A stretch of 64,000 nt of DNA, taken from contig NZ_WUQZ01000014.1 of the NCBI RefSeq assembly GCF_009829075.1, forward strand, positions 30,262-94,261. The letters are read 5' to 3'. Under the pieces are notes generated by a model that saw only the letters and a program-made list of their open reading frames with translations, ran no database searches and was not told the DNA's origin. The stretch is from Sphingobacterium composti (GTDB lineage: Bacteria; Bacteroidota; Bacteroidia; Sphingobacteriales; Sphingobacteriaceae). Position 1 is the first letter of the stretch. Every line of letters starts with the position of its first letter. A program made the position numbers and the translations under genes. Positions 8,464 through 15,425 of this stretch are shown here, piece by piece.

Positions 8464-8982
8464 ATGCCTATCACCATCAGACCCGAAACCCAACAAGACC
8501 ATAAAATAATCTATCAGCTCAATAAGCATGCTTTTGAGCGCGACAATGAAGCGAAGTTGGTCAATCACTTGCGCGAAAGTTCTGCGTTTATTCCTGATTT
8601 GTCGCTAGTAGCAGAAATGGAAAATCAAATCATAGGACATATTCTATTTGTAAAAATTTTAATTAAAAATTCGACGCAACATTTCGAAAGTTTAGCTCTA
8701 GCCCCTATGGCTGTGCATCATGATTTCCAAAAACAAGGATTTGGTGCAAGGCTCATACAAGAAGGACTTAATCGTGCTACGGAATTGGGTTTTAAATCGG
8801 TTATAGTGTTAGGCTACGAACAGTTTTATATTAAATTCGGTTTTGAACCAGCCCAAAAATGGGGTATAAAAGCTCCTTTTGATGTGCCTTCTGAAGCTTT
8901 TATGGCAATAGAATTAGTACCCAATGCACTAGAAAATGTAAATGGTATGGTTCAATATCCTAAAGAGTTTGAATTGGTTTGA
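8464..8982 (+). CDS. GNAT-family N-acetyltransferase (YhbS-like)
   Basis: A 172-residue GNAT protein. The acetyl-CoA binding region is seen in LAPMAVHHDFQKQGFGARLI (the Q-x-x-G-x-G/A signature) with a following helix. The segment VLGYEQFYIKFGFEPAQKWGI matches the YhbS-type GNAT C-terminus. The acceptor substrate cannot be told. It sits in a region of gene decay next to a fragment of a related gene. Confidence 0.85.
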   Translation: MPITIRPETQQDHKIIYQLNKHAFERDNEAKLVNHLRESSAFIPDLSLVAEMENQIIGHILFVKILIKNSTQHFESLALAPMAVHHDFQKQGFGARLIQEGLNRATELGFKSVIVLGYEQFYIKFGFEPAQKWGIKAPFDVPSEAFMAIELVPNALENVNGMVQYPKEFELV

Positions 8983-9021
8983 TGATAGTTTTACTTAAGT
9001 TTAGTTTGTTTACTAATAATA

Positions 9022-9276
9022 ATGGAAATAAAAACCATACATGAGAAAAGCACAGAAGAGCTTGATAAAACACTAAAAAGTCTTAAATCAGAAAAGATTA
9101 TTAACGCCGTACTTGTTGGTTTTACCATTGGAGTATTTGTGTATAGCATTCTTAAAGGAGGTATTGGTTTTGGTTCCTTTATGGCGTTGGCTGTTGCTTA
9201 TTTTTTTATTAAAAATGCCAATAAAAGTAATGCACTAACCAAAGAAATAGAGAAAGAGTTAAATAATAGAACTTGA
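9022..9276 (+). CDS. small two-helix membrane protein, function unknown
   Basis: An 84-residue protein I do not recognise. A charged N-terminal helix (1-25) precedes two hydrophobic segments (about 27-44 and 48-62) joined by a glycine-rich turn, and a charged tail (63-84). It starts 39 bases after the GNAT gene and may share its transcript. Confidence 0.55.
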   Translation: MEIKTIHEKSTEELDKTLKSLKSEKIINAVLVGFTIGVFVYSILKGGIGFGSFMALAVAYFFIKNANKSNALTKEIEKELNNRT

Positions 9277-9280
9277 TTGT

Positions 9281-9400
9281 CCTCTATGCCGGACAGGCAT
9301 AATACTTTTGACCGCAAAAGTATTCAAAACTCGTCACTAGAAACCTTTGGCTAAACATTTTGTGCCTCCACCTGCTCTTGCCAAAAGTTTCTAAGGTGAC
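9281..9400 (-). repeat. structured dispersed repeat, copy A (reverse orientation)
   Basis: Read on the reverse strand, this copy shows the order: GTCxCCTTAG start, long stem-loop (GAAAC-TTTTGGC pairing with GCCAAAGGTTTC), a conserved GACGAGTTTTG linker, a hairpin made of two AATACTTTT/AAAAGTATT arms (9301-9324), then a small ATGCC/GGCAT hairpin (9286-9300). Copies B and C share the order and linker but differ in stem bases that remain paired. No protein is encoded. Confidence 0.75.
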
Positions 9401-9564
9401 ATACTAAGAATTTGTAAAGATTGTGCTCAACTTTTACACTATCCAGGTTAACTATGCACAATACTTTTATTAAAAAATCTAAGGTTTAAAAGCATTATTA
9501 ATCTGGATAAGAAATTAAAAGGCAAAACTCCAATAATAGCATCTCCCTCTTAACTTAGTCAAAA

Positions 9565-9685
9565 GTCGCCTAAGAATATTTCGCAAATATGAAGGCAGAG
9601 TGAAACATTGTTGCGAAAGATTCTAGCGACAAGTTTTTGCATACTTTTTACGATAAAAAAGTATGAGCCACTCGCGGCTTGAGCG
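9565..9685 (+). repeat. structured dispersed repeat, copy B
   Basis: This copy follows the same plan as A and C. GTCGCCTAAG is followed by a stem (TTTCGCAA near 9580 with TTGCGAAA near 9611), the linker GCGACAAGTTTTTG, a hairpin of CATACTTTTT/AAAAAGTATG at about 9640-9665, and a final AGCC/GGCT hairpin replacing the ATGCC/GGCAT of the others. With copy A it forms an inverted pair about 165 bases apart, in the 466-base gap before the phospholipase gene; bases 9401-9564 hold nothing I recognise. Confidence 0.7.
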
Positions 9686-9742
9686 AGACTACAGTTTGTT
9701 TCACTAAAAAAAAATGTCAATGATTGATGAGAAGAGATTATT

Positions 9743-12190
9743 TTACGCCATTAACGGATCCGAAATACTTGGCTCTCCATTTTCAATACGCCCAGCATAT
9801 TGTCTCTCCCAGCCTTCTGTTTTTATTTGGACATCATACCATCGACCAAAATTCTTAGTATCAATCTCTAGTACAGTTTTTTTCTTAGGTTTGAGTGTAA
9901 AATCTTTCGTCGATTTTGTATATGCATTAGCAATATTTATAACCTGAATAGAATTAGAAATATTTTCTATTTCCACGACCAAGTTACTTTTAGCTGAATA
10001 CGCTATATTAATTTGCAAAGGTTCATTCCCGCCATAAGAGACGTACTTACGAAAAAATCCATTTGGACCATGAACAGCTAAGTTATATGCATTTGATGAA
10101 TCCTTTTCCCAACTATAAGTCAATTTTCCTCCTGCTTTAACAGCGAAAGATTTACTGAATCTATTATTTTGTAATAAATCATAAACATTGAATGCTCCTG
10201 CCAAGGACTTTTGCCCAAATTTTTTGTTAGATGCCTCGAAAGTGATTTGCAATTGACCATCAACATGTGCTTCATATACGTGTAAGTCGTAACATAGCGC
10301 ATTTGATAATTTTGTACCTGCTTCTTGCTTCGGTAAAGCTGGATGATTTTTTCCGTTTTTTATATCCTCGATTTCCGCACTGGACAATAGCTGAAAGCCA
10401 TCAGGCAAAGGTTTATCCTTAGCTTGATTGATACTTAAAATCTGTTCTTTCATATCCAAAAAGTCAGGTAAATTAACTTTCTTTTTTGCTTGATATGGTC
10501 TGAATACAGATGTCAAATCTCCCGTAATCGCTCTACGCCAATTTGAAATATTCGATTCTAAGATTTGTTTATTGTATTTTTTATTCAGAAAAACTTCCAG
10601 AAATTGTATAGTTGAGGTAATATCACAAACTTCCGAATTTACCCAACCTCCCCTAGTCCAAGGAGAAGCAATAATTAGTGGCACACGATATCCCAACCCG
10701 ACTGGACCTTCGGTTGCGTATTCCTCTCTGACTCCTGATGCTAACTCTTGCTCTTTCGTTAAATATTCGGTTTGCAAACCCTCTTTCAACTCTTCAGAAA
10801 CCAAGCCTGCGGATTTATCATTGGGCTTTGGCGCAACAAAAGGTGGAATATGGTCAAAATACCCGTCATTCTCATCGTAATTCAGAATGAAAATGGTGTT
10901 CTTCCAAACTTCAGGATTCTTAGTCAGAATATTTAATATCTCCGACACATACCAAGCACCATACATAGGCGCACTTGGATGGTCAGAGAAATTTTGTGGT
11001 GCCACCAACCAACTCACAGTAGGCAACTTGCCGTGTTCCACATCCTTTCGAAACTGATGTAAAATATCTCCCTTAGGCACTCTGATTTTCGAACCTTCAA
11101 AATCAATATCCTCCGTTTCATGATAATTTGGGTCTCCTTCATTCGTTTGAAAAGCACGTTCGTGCAATTCCTTCTCAAAAGCTGATAATTTTTCAAAATT
11201 CGCTTCGGAATATTGTTCTACCTCGCGTTTGAAACTTGCTAATTGTCCTTGCTTTTGCTCTAAGGCATTTTTTACTTTTTGAGCATGAGGTTCTGCTGCC
11301 AACTGCTTTTCTAAATCGGCTATTTCTTGCGGTAATTCTGCAAGACGCTTTTTATAGAAATCTATATGGCTTTTTTTGAAACGTACACTATACTGCGCAA
11401 ACCATTCGAGATTATTATCCGTAAAATTGCCGAGCAAAGCTTCTCCATTTCTTGAAGCCTCATTCTGCAAGCTAATCTCATTTTGGTAAACCTTCCAGCT
11501 TACGCCATTTTCTTGCAAACGCTCCGGAAAAGTTTTCCATTGCGCCATTTTATTAAAATAGATATCCGAATTTCGTGTCAGCGGTTTGCTATCTGCAGTT
11601 TCTGTACATTTTCCTGTCCAAAAATAATGACGATTAGTTGTCGTACCCGTGATGGACGAACAAAAATGCTGGTCACAAATTGTAAAAGCATCCGCAAAAG
11701 CATAATAGAACGGAATATCCTCTCGCGTATAATAGCCCAATGTCAGTGGCAAATCCTTATACTCCTTTCGTCCCGAAACTTTCCAATCCAACCATTTATC
11801 AAATTTACCTTCGTTCCAAGCACCAATCTGATTTTCCCAAGAATGTGGTAAATCATTTGTCCAACTTGCTTTGGAATTTTTGATATCCATCCGAAACGGC
11901 GCATAAGTCAACCCTTTTGCATTGGATTGCAACCATACAGGATTTCCATTTGCCAAAGTAATAGCTCTTCTATCGTTAAAACCACGTACACCACGCAACG
12001 TCCCAAAGGAATGGTCAAACGAACGATTCTCCTGCATCAATAACACGACATGTTCCGCATCCAAAAAGGTAGAACCTTCGATAGGATTGATTGCCAATGC
12101 GGCTTCAATAGATTTAGGTAAATGGGTTAATGCACCAAACGAACCTGCTAAAATTCCAGCTTTTTTGATAAATATTCTTCTGCTTTCCAT
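9743..12190 (-). CDS. Tat-exported phosphocholine-type phospholipase C
   Basis: An 815-residue phosphoesterase-family enzyme of normal length for acid-phosphatase-like phospholipases C, predicted to hydrolyse phosphatidylcholine or sphingomyelin outside the cytoplasm. It begins with a twin-arginine signal (SRRIFIKKAG, then a hydrophobic stretch to about residue 33). The catalytic domain (about 45-560) shows the family motif MQENRSFDHSFG near the start, with SDHPSAPMYG and NYDENDGYFDHIPPF further on. C-terminal beta-rich domains (about 620-815) fit the DUF756 repeats of this family. It stands alone, with structured repeats B and C on either side, which may reflect past mobility. Confidence 0.92.
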   Translation of the reverse strand: MESRRIFIKKAGILAGSFGALTHLPKSIEAALAINPIEGSTFLDAEHVVLLMQENRSFDHSFGTLRGVRGFNDRRAITLANGNPVWLQSNAKGLTYAPFRMDIKNSKASWTNDLPHSWENQIGAWNEGKFDKWLDWKVSGRKEYKDLPLTLGYYTREDIPFYYAFADAFTICDQHFCSSITGTTTNRHYFWTGKCTETADSKPLTRNSDIYFNKMAQWKTFPERLQENGVSWKVYQNEISLQNEASRNGEALLGNFTDNNLEWFAQYSVRFKKSHIDFYKKRLAELPQEIADLEKQLAAEPHAQKVKNALEQKQGQLASFKREVEQYSEANFEKLSAFEKELHERAFQTNEGDPNYHETEDIDFEGSKIRVPKGDILHQFRKDVEHGKLPTVSWLVAPQNFSDHPSAPMYGAWYVSEILNILTKNPEVWKNTIFILNYDENDGYFDHIPPFVAPKPNDKSAGLVSEELKEGLQTEYLTKEQELASGVREEYATEGPVGLGYRVPLIIASPWTRGGWVNSEVCDITSTIQFLEVFLNKKYNKQILESNISNWRRAITGDLTSVFRPYQAKKKVNLPDFLDMKEQILSINQAKDKPLPDGFQLLSSAEIEDIKNGKNHPALPKQEAGTKLSNALCYDLHVYEAHVDGQLQITFEASNKKFGQKSLAGAFNVYDLLQNNRFSKSFAVKAGGKLTYSWEKDSSNAYNLAVHGPNGFFRKYVSYGGNEPLQINIAYSAKSNLVVEIENISNSIQVINIANAYTKSTKDFTLKPKKKTVLEIDTKNFGRWYDVQIKTEGWERQYAGRIENGEPSISDPLMA

Positions 12191-12554
12191 AATGGAGTAT
12201 AAATGGTCTTAATTATTGTTAGACAATATAACAATTATTGAAATTTATTACTCCTCCTTAACGGATTAGTTACGTAGAATAAATAAAGCAACAAATGTTC
12301 GAAATAAGAATAACTTTTCAAGAATAGAGCTAATAGCCTATATAATCAAGTTATTGAATAAACTTTTGTTTAACGGAAAATGTCGCCTTAGCGAGTTGCC
12401 ATTTGCAGGAATGATGAAGCGATGTGGCAACTCGGTACAGCGACGAGTTTTGCCTACTTTTGCGATAAAAAGTAGGATGCCTGCCCGGCATAGAGGGCTT
12501 TAAAAAAATCTTAGCGATTTGATGTTAAAGCTGAACATTTAGGTTTCGCTTTTT
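12191..12554. other. intergenic region with repeat copy C
   Basis: This 364-base gap lies between the phospholipase start and the end of the TPP-controlled operon. It holds the structured repeat at 12382-12497 and otherwise AT-rich sequence without recognisable genes. Confidence 0.6.
12382..12497 (+). repeat. structured dispersed repeat, copy C
   Basis: Same architecture as copies A and B: GTCGCCTTAG, a stem (GAGTTGCC at 12393-12400 with GGCAACTC at 12426-12433), the linker GCGACGAGTTTTG, a hairpin CCTACTTTT/AAAAGTAGG (12453-12476) and a final ATGCC/GGCAT hairpin (12477-12491). The outer part (CTCTATGCCGGxCAGGCAT read in reverse) is nearly identical to copy A. Confidence 0.75.
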
Positions 12555-12821
12555 TTATTCTATTAATCTAAAATTTTCTATGTTGTGGTTTGATTTATCT
12601 AATTCTAAAAATTGATAATAAGCGTCTTCTATCTCTACGTCGCGATATTCATCAGGATTCATAATGGGAATCCCAGATATGATGGGATAGAAACGTTTAC
12701 ATTCGGTGCAAGTGAGGCTCCCAGTTCGAATATCTTTATCAAGCGTTTGTTCGATAATTTCCAATTTCAAATCCGCCTTATCAAACGGACAGCAAAGTTT
12801 ATGTATGGTGGTTATTTTCAT
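12555..12821 (-). CDS. Trm112/UPF0434-like small zinc-ribbon protein
   Basis: An 88-residue protein with the Trm112-like layout: an N-terminal LCCPFDKADL cysteine patch (C10, C11), a second knuckle LTCTECKRFYPI (C38, C41) and the following ISGIPIMNPDEYR segment typical of UPF0434/Trm112 proteins. One usual zinc ligand of the first knuckle seems replaced by D14 or by C10. Trm112 proteins bind and activate methyltransferases, and a methyltransferase is the first gene of this operon. Its ATG lies inside the preceding gene (23-base overlap), so it is translationally coupled. It is the last gene of the TPP-riboswitch operon. Confidence 0.8.
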   Translation of the reverse strand: MKITTIHKLCCPFDKADLKLEIIEQTLDKDIRTGSLTCTECKRFYPIISGIPIMNPDEYRDVEIEDAYYQFLELDKSNHNIENFRLIE

Positions 12822-13461
12822 GATTTTGATTTATTTGGTTATAATATTTTTCTACGATTTCTTTGGGTTGTTCCTGTTGCATAAGCCCAGACACCAACGC
12901 TATTCCTTGGTAATTTAGATTGTTCAATTCGGGAATATTTTCCGGTGTAATTCCTCCAGCTAAGAAAAAAGGTATCTGTAATTGTTTTTGTGCACGTATC
13001 AAAAATTCCCGATTCACTAATTCACATTTCGAATTATTCGCCGAAGGAAATAAAGAACAAAAGGAAAGATAGTCTATATGCTGCTGCGCTGCCCAAGTCA
13101 ATATATGCTCGTCATTGGTACAAGTCATACCCACGATTTTTCCCTGTAGCAAGTCTTTTATATCATCCCAATGAATAGGAATTTCATCAAAATGAACACC
13201 ATCAAAATCTAATTTTGGAAGCATACTCACTTGATTATTGATAAGCACAGGAATCTCATGAACATGGGCTATAGCAATTATCTGTTCCAACAAATCGAAT
13301 TTATCTTCATATACCTTTTGATTATCCCATATCTGAATGGCACAGATTTGGCCGGACAACAAATAGTCCAATTTCCTTAAATCAGATATACGAAAAGCGT
13401 TCAAATCTAAAATAACATAGACTTTACGCGATGAATCAAACTTTATTTTACGATAAGCCAT
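12799..13461 (-). CDS. ThiE/TenI-like protein with altered active site
   Basis: A 220-residue TIM-barrel protein matching the thiamine-phosphate synthase/TenI family: opening strand VYVILDLNAF, LINNQVSMLPKLDFDGVHFDE (ThiE-like VDLAxAxxADGVHLGQ), GMTCTND, DYLSFCSLFPS, FFLAGGITPENI and GIALVSG. Two substrate motifs differ from ThiE. The QxRxK pyrimidine-binding element is IQIWDNQ, and the pyrophosphate-binding TxTK loop is SANNSK. It may therefore act on a different substrate, or as a TenI-type protein. The frame opens with TTG at 13479; I chose the ATG at 13461, overlapping the upstream gene by 14 bases. Confidence 0.78.
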   Translation of the reverse strand: MAYRKIKFDSSRKVYVILDLNAFRISDLRKLDYLLSGQICAIQIWDNQKVYEDKFDLLEQIIAIAHVHEIPVLINNQVSMLPKLDFDGVHFDEIPIHWDDIKDLLQGKIVGMTCTNDEHILTWAAQQHIDYLSFCSLFPSANNSKCELVNREFLIRAQKQLQIPFFLAGGITPENIPELNNLNYQGIALVSGLMQQEQPKEIVEKYYNQINQNHENNHHT

Positions 13462-14491
13462 CTTGAATACATTTAGCAAAAACTTCCCAATATTTATCTA
13501 CTCCCGGAGATTCCAATCCCACATTCTTATTGTTCTGTAACACATACATCCCCTCTTCCTTCGGACAGAAATAACCTATTTCTGTACATTGGATATGATT
13601 TGCACGAATTTTTTCTAAAATTTGATGCTTTTCATTTGGGCTACAAGCGATTAACATGCTACCTGCACCTATAATCTTTGTAGCATCCAAACCAAAGAGA
13701 TTGGCTGTCTTTTCGACTTCTTCATTTACAGCAATAGCCTCTTCAACTACCTTAACACCAATATCCGAAGCAGTAGCCATTTCATAAATTGCGCCTAAAA
13801 TCCCTCCTTCTGTTACATCATGCATGGCATGCACTATCTTCTCCGAAACATTTATTCCGCGTACTAAATAAGCTTCCTGCAAAACAGAAATATCCCAAAA
13901 GTTTGATATTAGTTTATCTAAAATATCAGCGCCCAAATTTGTTTTCACATGATTCGAAAAAGACATTGCTAATACACTAGTCGCTATTAATCCAGCAGAT
14001 TTGGTCATCAGCAACACATCTCCTACTTGTGCTTGAGAAGAAAGCAATAGGTTATCTCTTTCTCCTATAGCAAACATAGTCACAGCTCCGACTATGGTCG
14101 AATCCTGATGCGCATCAAATCCTGTATGACCGCCTGTAATATGTAATCCAATCTCCGCAGAAAATTCATTGATATAGTACCAATATTCTTTTAATTGACC
14201 TTCTGAAATACTAGCGGGAAGATTCAAAACAAATTGTCCATATTGTGGAGAACAACCAGTCGTAGCTATATCATTAGCTGCCAGATGCACCGAAATATAA
14301 GCCGATTCTTTGACACCAATGCTTGGAATAAAGCTCAAAGGGTCACTTGCGACAGCCATGGCTTGCTTATCTGACAGCTCAATTAAAGCACAATCCACAC
14401 CATATCCAGGCCCTTGAAGAACTTTCTCTCGTCGAAAACCTAACTGCCTTGCAAATAAGTCCTCGACCATATGTTCAGCAATTTTACTCAT
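13448..14491 (-). CDS. AIR-synthase/HypE-like (PurM superfamily) ATP-binding protein
   Basis: A 347-residue member of the PurM/HypE/ThiL/SelD superfamily. An N-terminal ATPase-like half contains GPGYGVDCALIE, AVASDPLSFIP and VHLAANDIATTGCSPQYG (the aspartate-rich Mg-ATP region). A C-terminal half contains GDVLLMTKSAGL, MHDVTEGGILGAIYEM and IIGAGSMLIA. Family members phosphorylate or dehydrate substrates with ATP. In this operon a ThiL-like kinase or an ATP-dependent activation step is plausible, but the substrate is unknown. The frame could start at 14536, but the ATG at 14491 gives a short 8-base overlap with the methyltransferase, so I chose it. Confidence 0.82.
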   Translation of the reverse strand: MSKIAEHMVEDLFARQLGFRREKVLQGPGYGVDCALIELSDKQAMAVASDPLSFIPSIGVKESAYISVHLAANDIATTGCSPQYGQFVLNLPASISEGQLKEYWYYINEFSAEIGLHITGGHTGFDAHQDSTIVGAVTMFAIGERDNLLLSSQAQVGDVLLMTKSAGLIATSVLAMSFSNHVKTNLGADILDKLISNFWDISVLQEAYLVRGINVSEKIVHAMHDVTEGGILGAIYEMATASDIGVKVVEEAIAVNEEVEKTANLFGLDATKIIGAGSMLIACSPNEKHQILEKIRANHIQCTEIGYFCPKEEGMYVLQNNKNVGLESPGVDKYWEVFAKCIQDGLS

Positions 14492-15215
14492 GGTCTGTAT
14501 CCAAAAATTGAATATGTAACCCGAAAAAATCGCCATAAGGCACAGACCATTGCTGAACAGGAAACCATTTGGGTAGTCCAGTACACGACCAAGAAACTTT
14601 ATATTGGCGTCCTGCCAAAGCTTTATCGATGATGCGAATAAGATTTTGCGGTGTATAAAAATGAGCGGTCACATAGAATGGATTTTTGCCAAAAGCTTGT
14701 TGAATGCGTCTTCTGAAATATTTGGGCGAATTGCGATTCATCATGCCCATCACGATACCATGACGCGCTACGCGTGCCGCTTCTTGAATAACCCGAATGG
14801 GGTCTTGGTAATATTCAAAAGTCGTAATAAAGGCAACACAATCGAAGGTGTTGTCCTTAAAAGGCATAAAATGAGAATCGGCCATAGCCAAATCTCCGTC
14901 AAACAAATCTTTAGCTTGGGAAAGCATTAAAGGCGAAATATCTCCTCCTATGGCATCAATACCAATTTCTTTCCACCAACGGGTGAATCGACCTGTACCG
15001 CATCCAAATTCTAATAATTCTTGAATCCGTGAATCCGATTTAACCAAATCAGTGATGACTTTCTTTTGCCAGACTTCGGCTCTTTTGTATGGGCCTTCAT
15101 ACCATTGTTCGTACGTATCCGTATGTTCACGATTGAAAAACCATTCTGGCCGACTTTGCCAGTTCATTTTGCGCTGTGGCAGTAGCACTTGTTCATTTTG
15201 TCTTATTAATTCCAT
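14484..15215 (-). CDS. class I SAM-dependent methyltransferase
   Basis: A 243-residue Methyltransf_11-type enzyme and the first gene of the TPP-riboswitch operon. Motif I is LLEFGCGTGRFTRWW (about residues 67-81), followed by the acidic ribose-binding GGDISPLMLSQA, MADSHFMPFKDNTFDCVAF and a post-motif helix. The C-terminal part (about 160-243) is rich in Trp and Phe, suggesting a hydrophobic substrate pocket. The operon ends with a Trm112-like gene, so a methyltransferase-Trm112 complex is likely. The methyl acceptor is unknown; riboswitch control points to thiamine-related metabolism. Confidence 0.88.
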   Translation of the reverse strand: MELIRQNEQVLLPQRKMNWQSRPEWFFNREHTDTYEQWYEGPYKRAEVWQKKVITDLVKSDSRIQELLEFGCGTGRFTRWWKEIGIDAIGGDISPLMLSQAKDLFDGDLAMADSHFMPFKDNTFDCVAFITTFEYYQDPIRVIQEAARVARHGIVMGMMNRNSPKYFRRRIQQAFGKNPFYVTAHFYTPQNLIRIIDKALAGRQYKVSWSCTGLPKWFPVQQWSVPYGDFFGLHIQFLDTDHE

Positions 15216-15229
15216 ACGATATATTGAAT

Positions 15230-15274
15230 AAAAAAATACTCCATTCGTATGGATAAGACCAACAGAATGGAGTA
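15230..15274 (-). terminator. riboswitch expression platform: intrinsic terminator
   Basis: On the transcript a perfect 10-bp stem (bases 15265-15274 with 15237-15246), extended by a TGG/CCA pairing in the loop, is followed at once by seven U (15230-15236). It lies between the TPP aptamer and the first start codon, so it should stop transcription when TPP is bound. Confidence 0.8.
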
Positions 15275-15289
15275 CAACAAAATATCGTA

Positions 15290-15370
15290 TCCTGCATCCC
15301 TACGTTGGCATTATCCAAATCAGGTTTTCGGGTATAATCTCAGCTCCTCTTACAGGGCACCCCGTGCTAT
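15290..15370 (-). promoter_or_regulatory. TPP (THI-element) riboswitch
   Basis: Read on the reverse strand, the hallmark pieces occur in order: CGGGGTGCCC, GAGCTGAGAT, ATACCCG, AACCTGATTTGGATAATGCC and CGTAGGGA. These match the conserved core of the thiamine pyrophosphate aptamer. It controls the four-gene operon 12555-15215 through the terminator at 15230-15274. Confidence 0.95.
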
Positions 15371-15425
15371 TAATAATTTTTTTAGATATAACTAAACTAT
15401 CTTAGTCCAAGATACATGTTATTCT

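Noticed and set aside
8341..8568. Reverse-strand open frame upstream of the GNAT gene
   Set aside because: It overlaps the GNAT N-terminus on the opposite strand and has no recognisable features.
9714..9947. Open frame on the + strand at the phospholipase 3' end
   Set aside because: It lies opposite the conserved C-terminal domain of the phospholipase and has no family resemblance.
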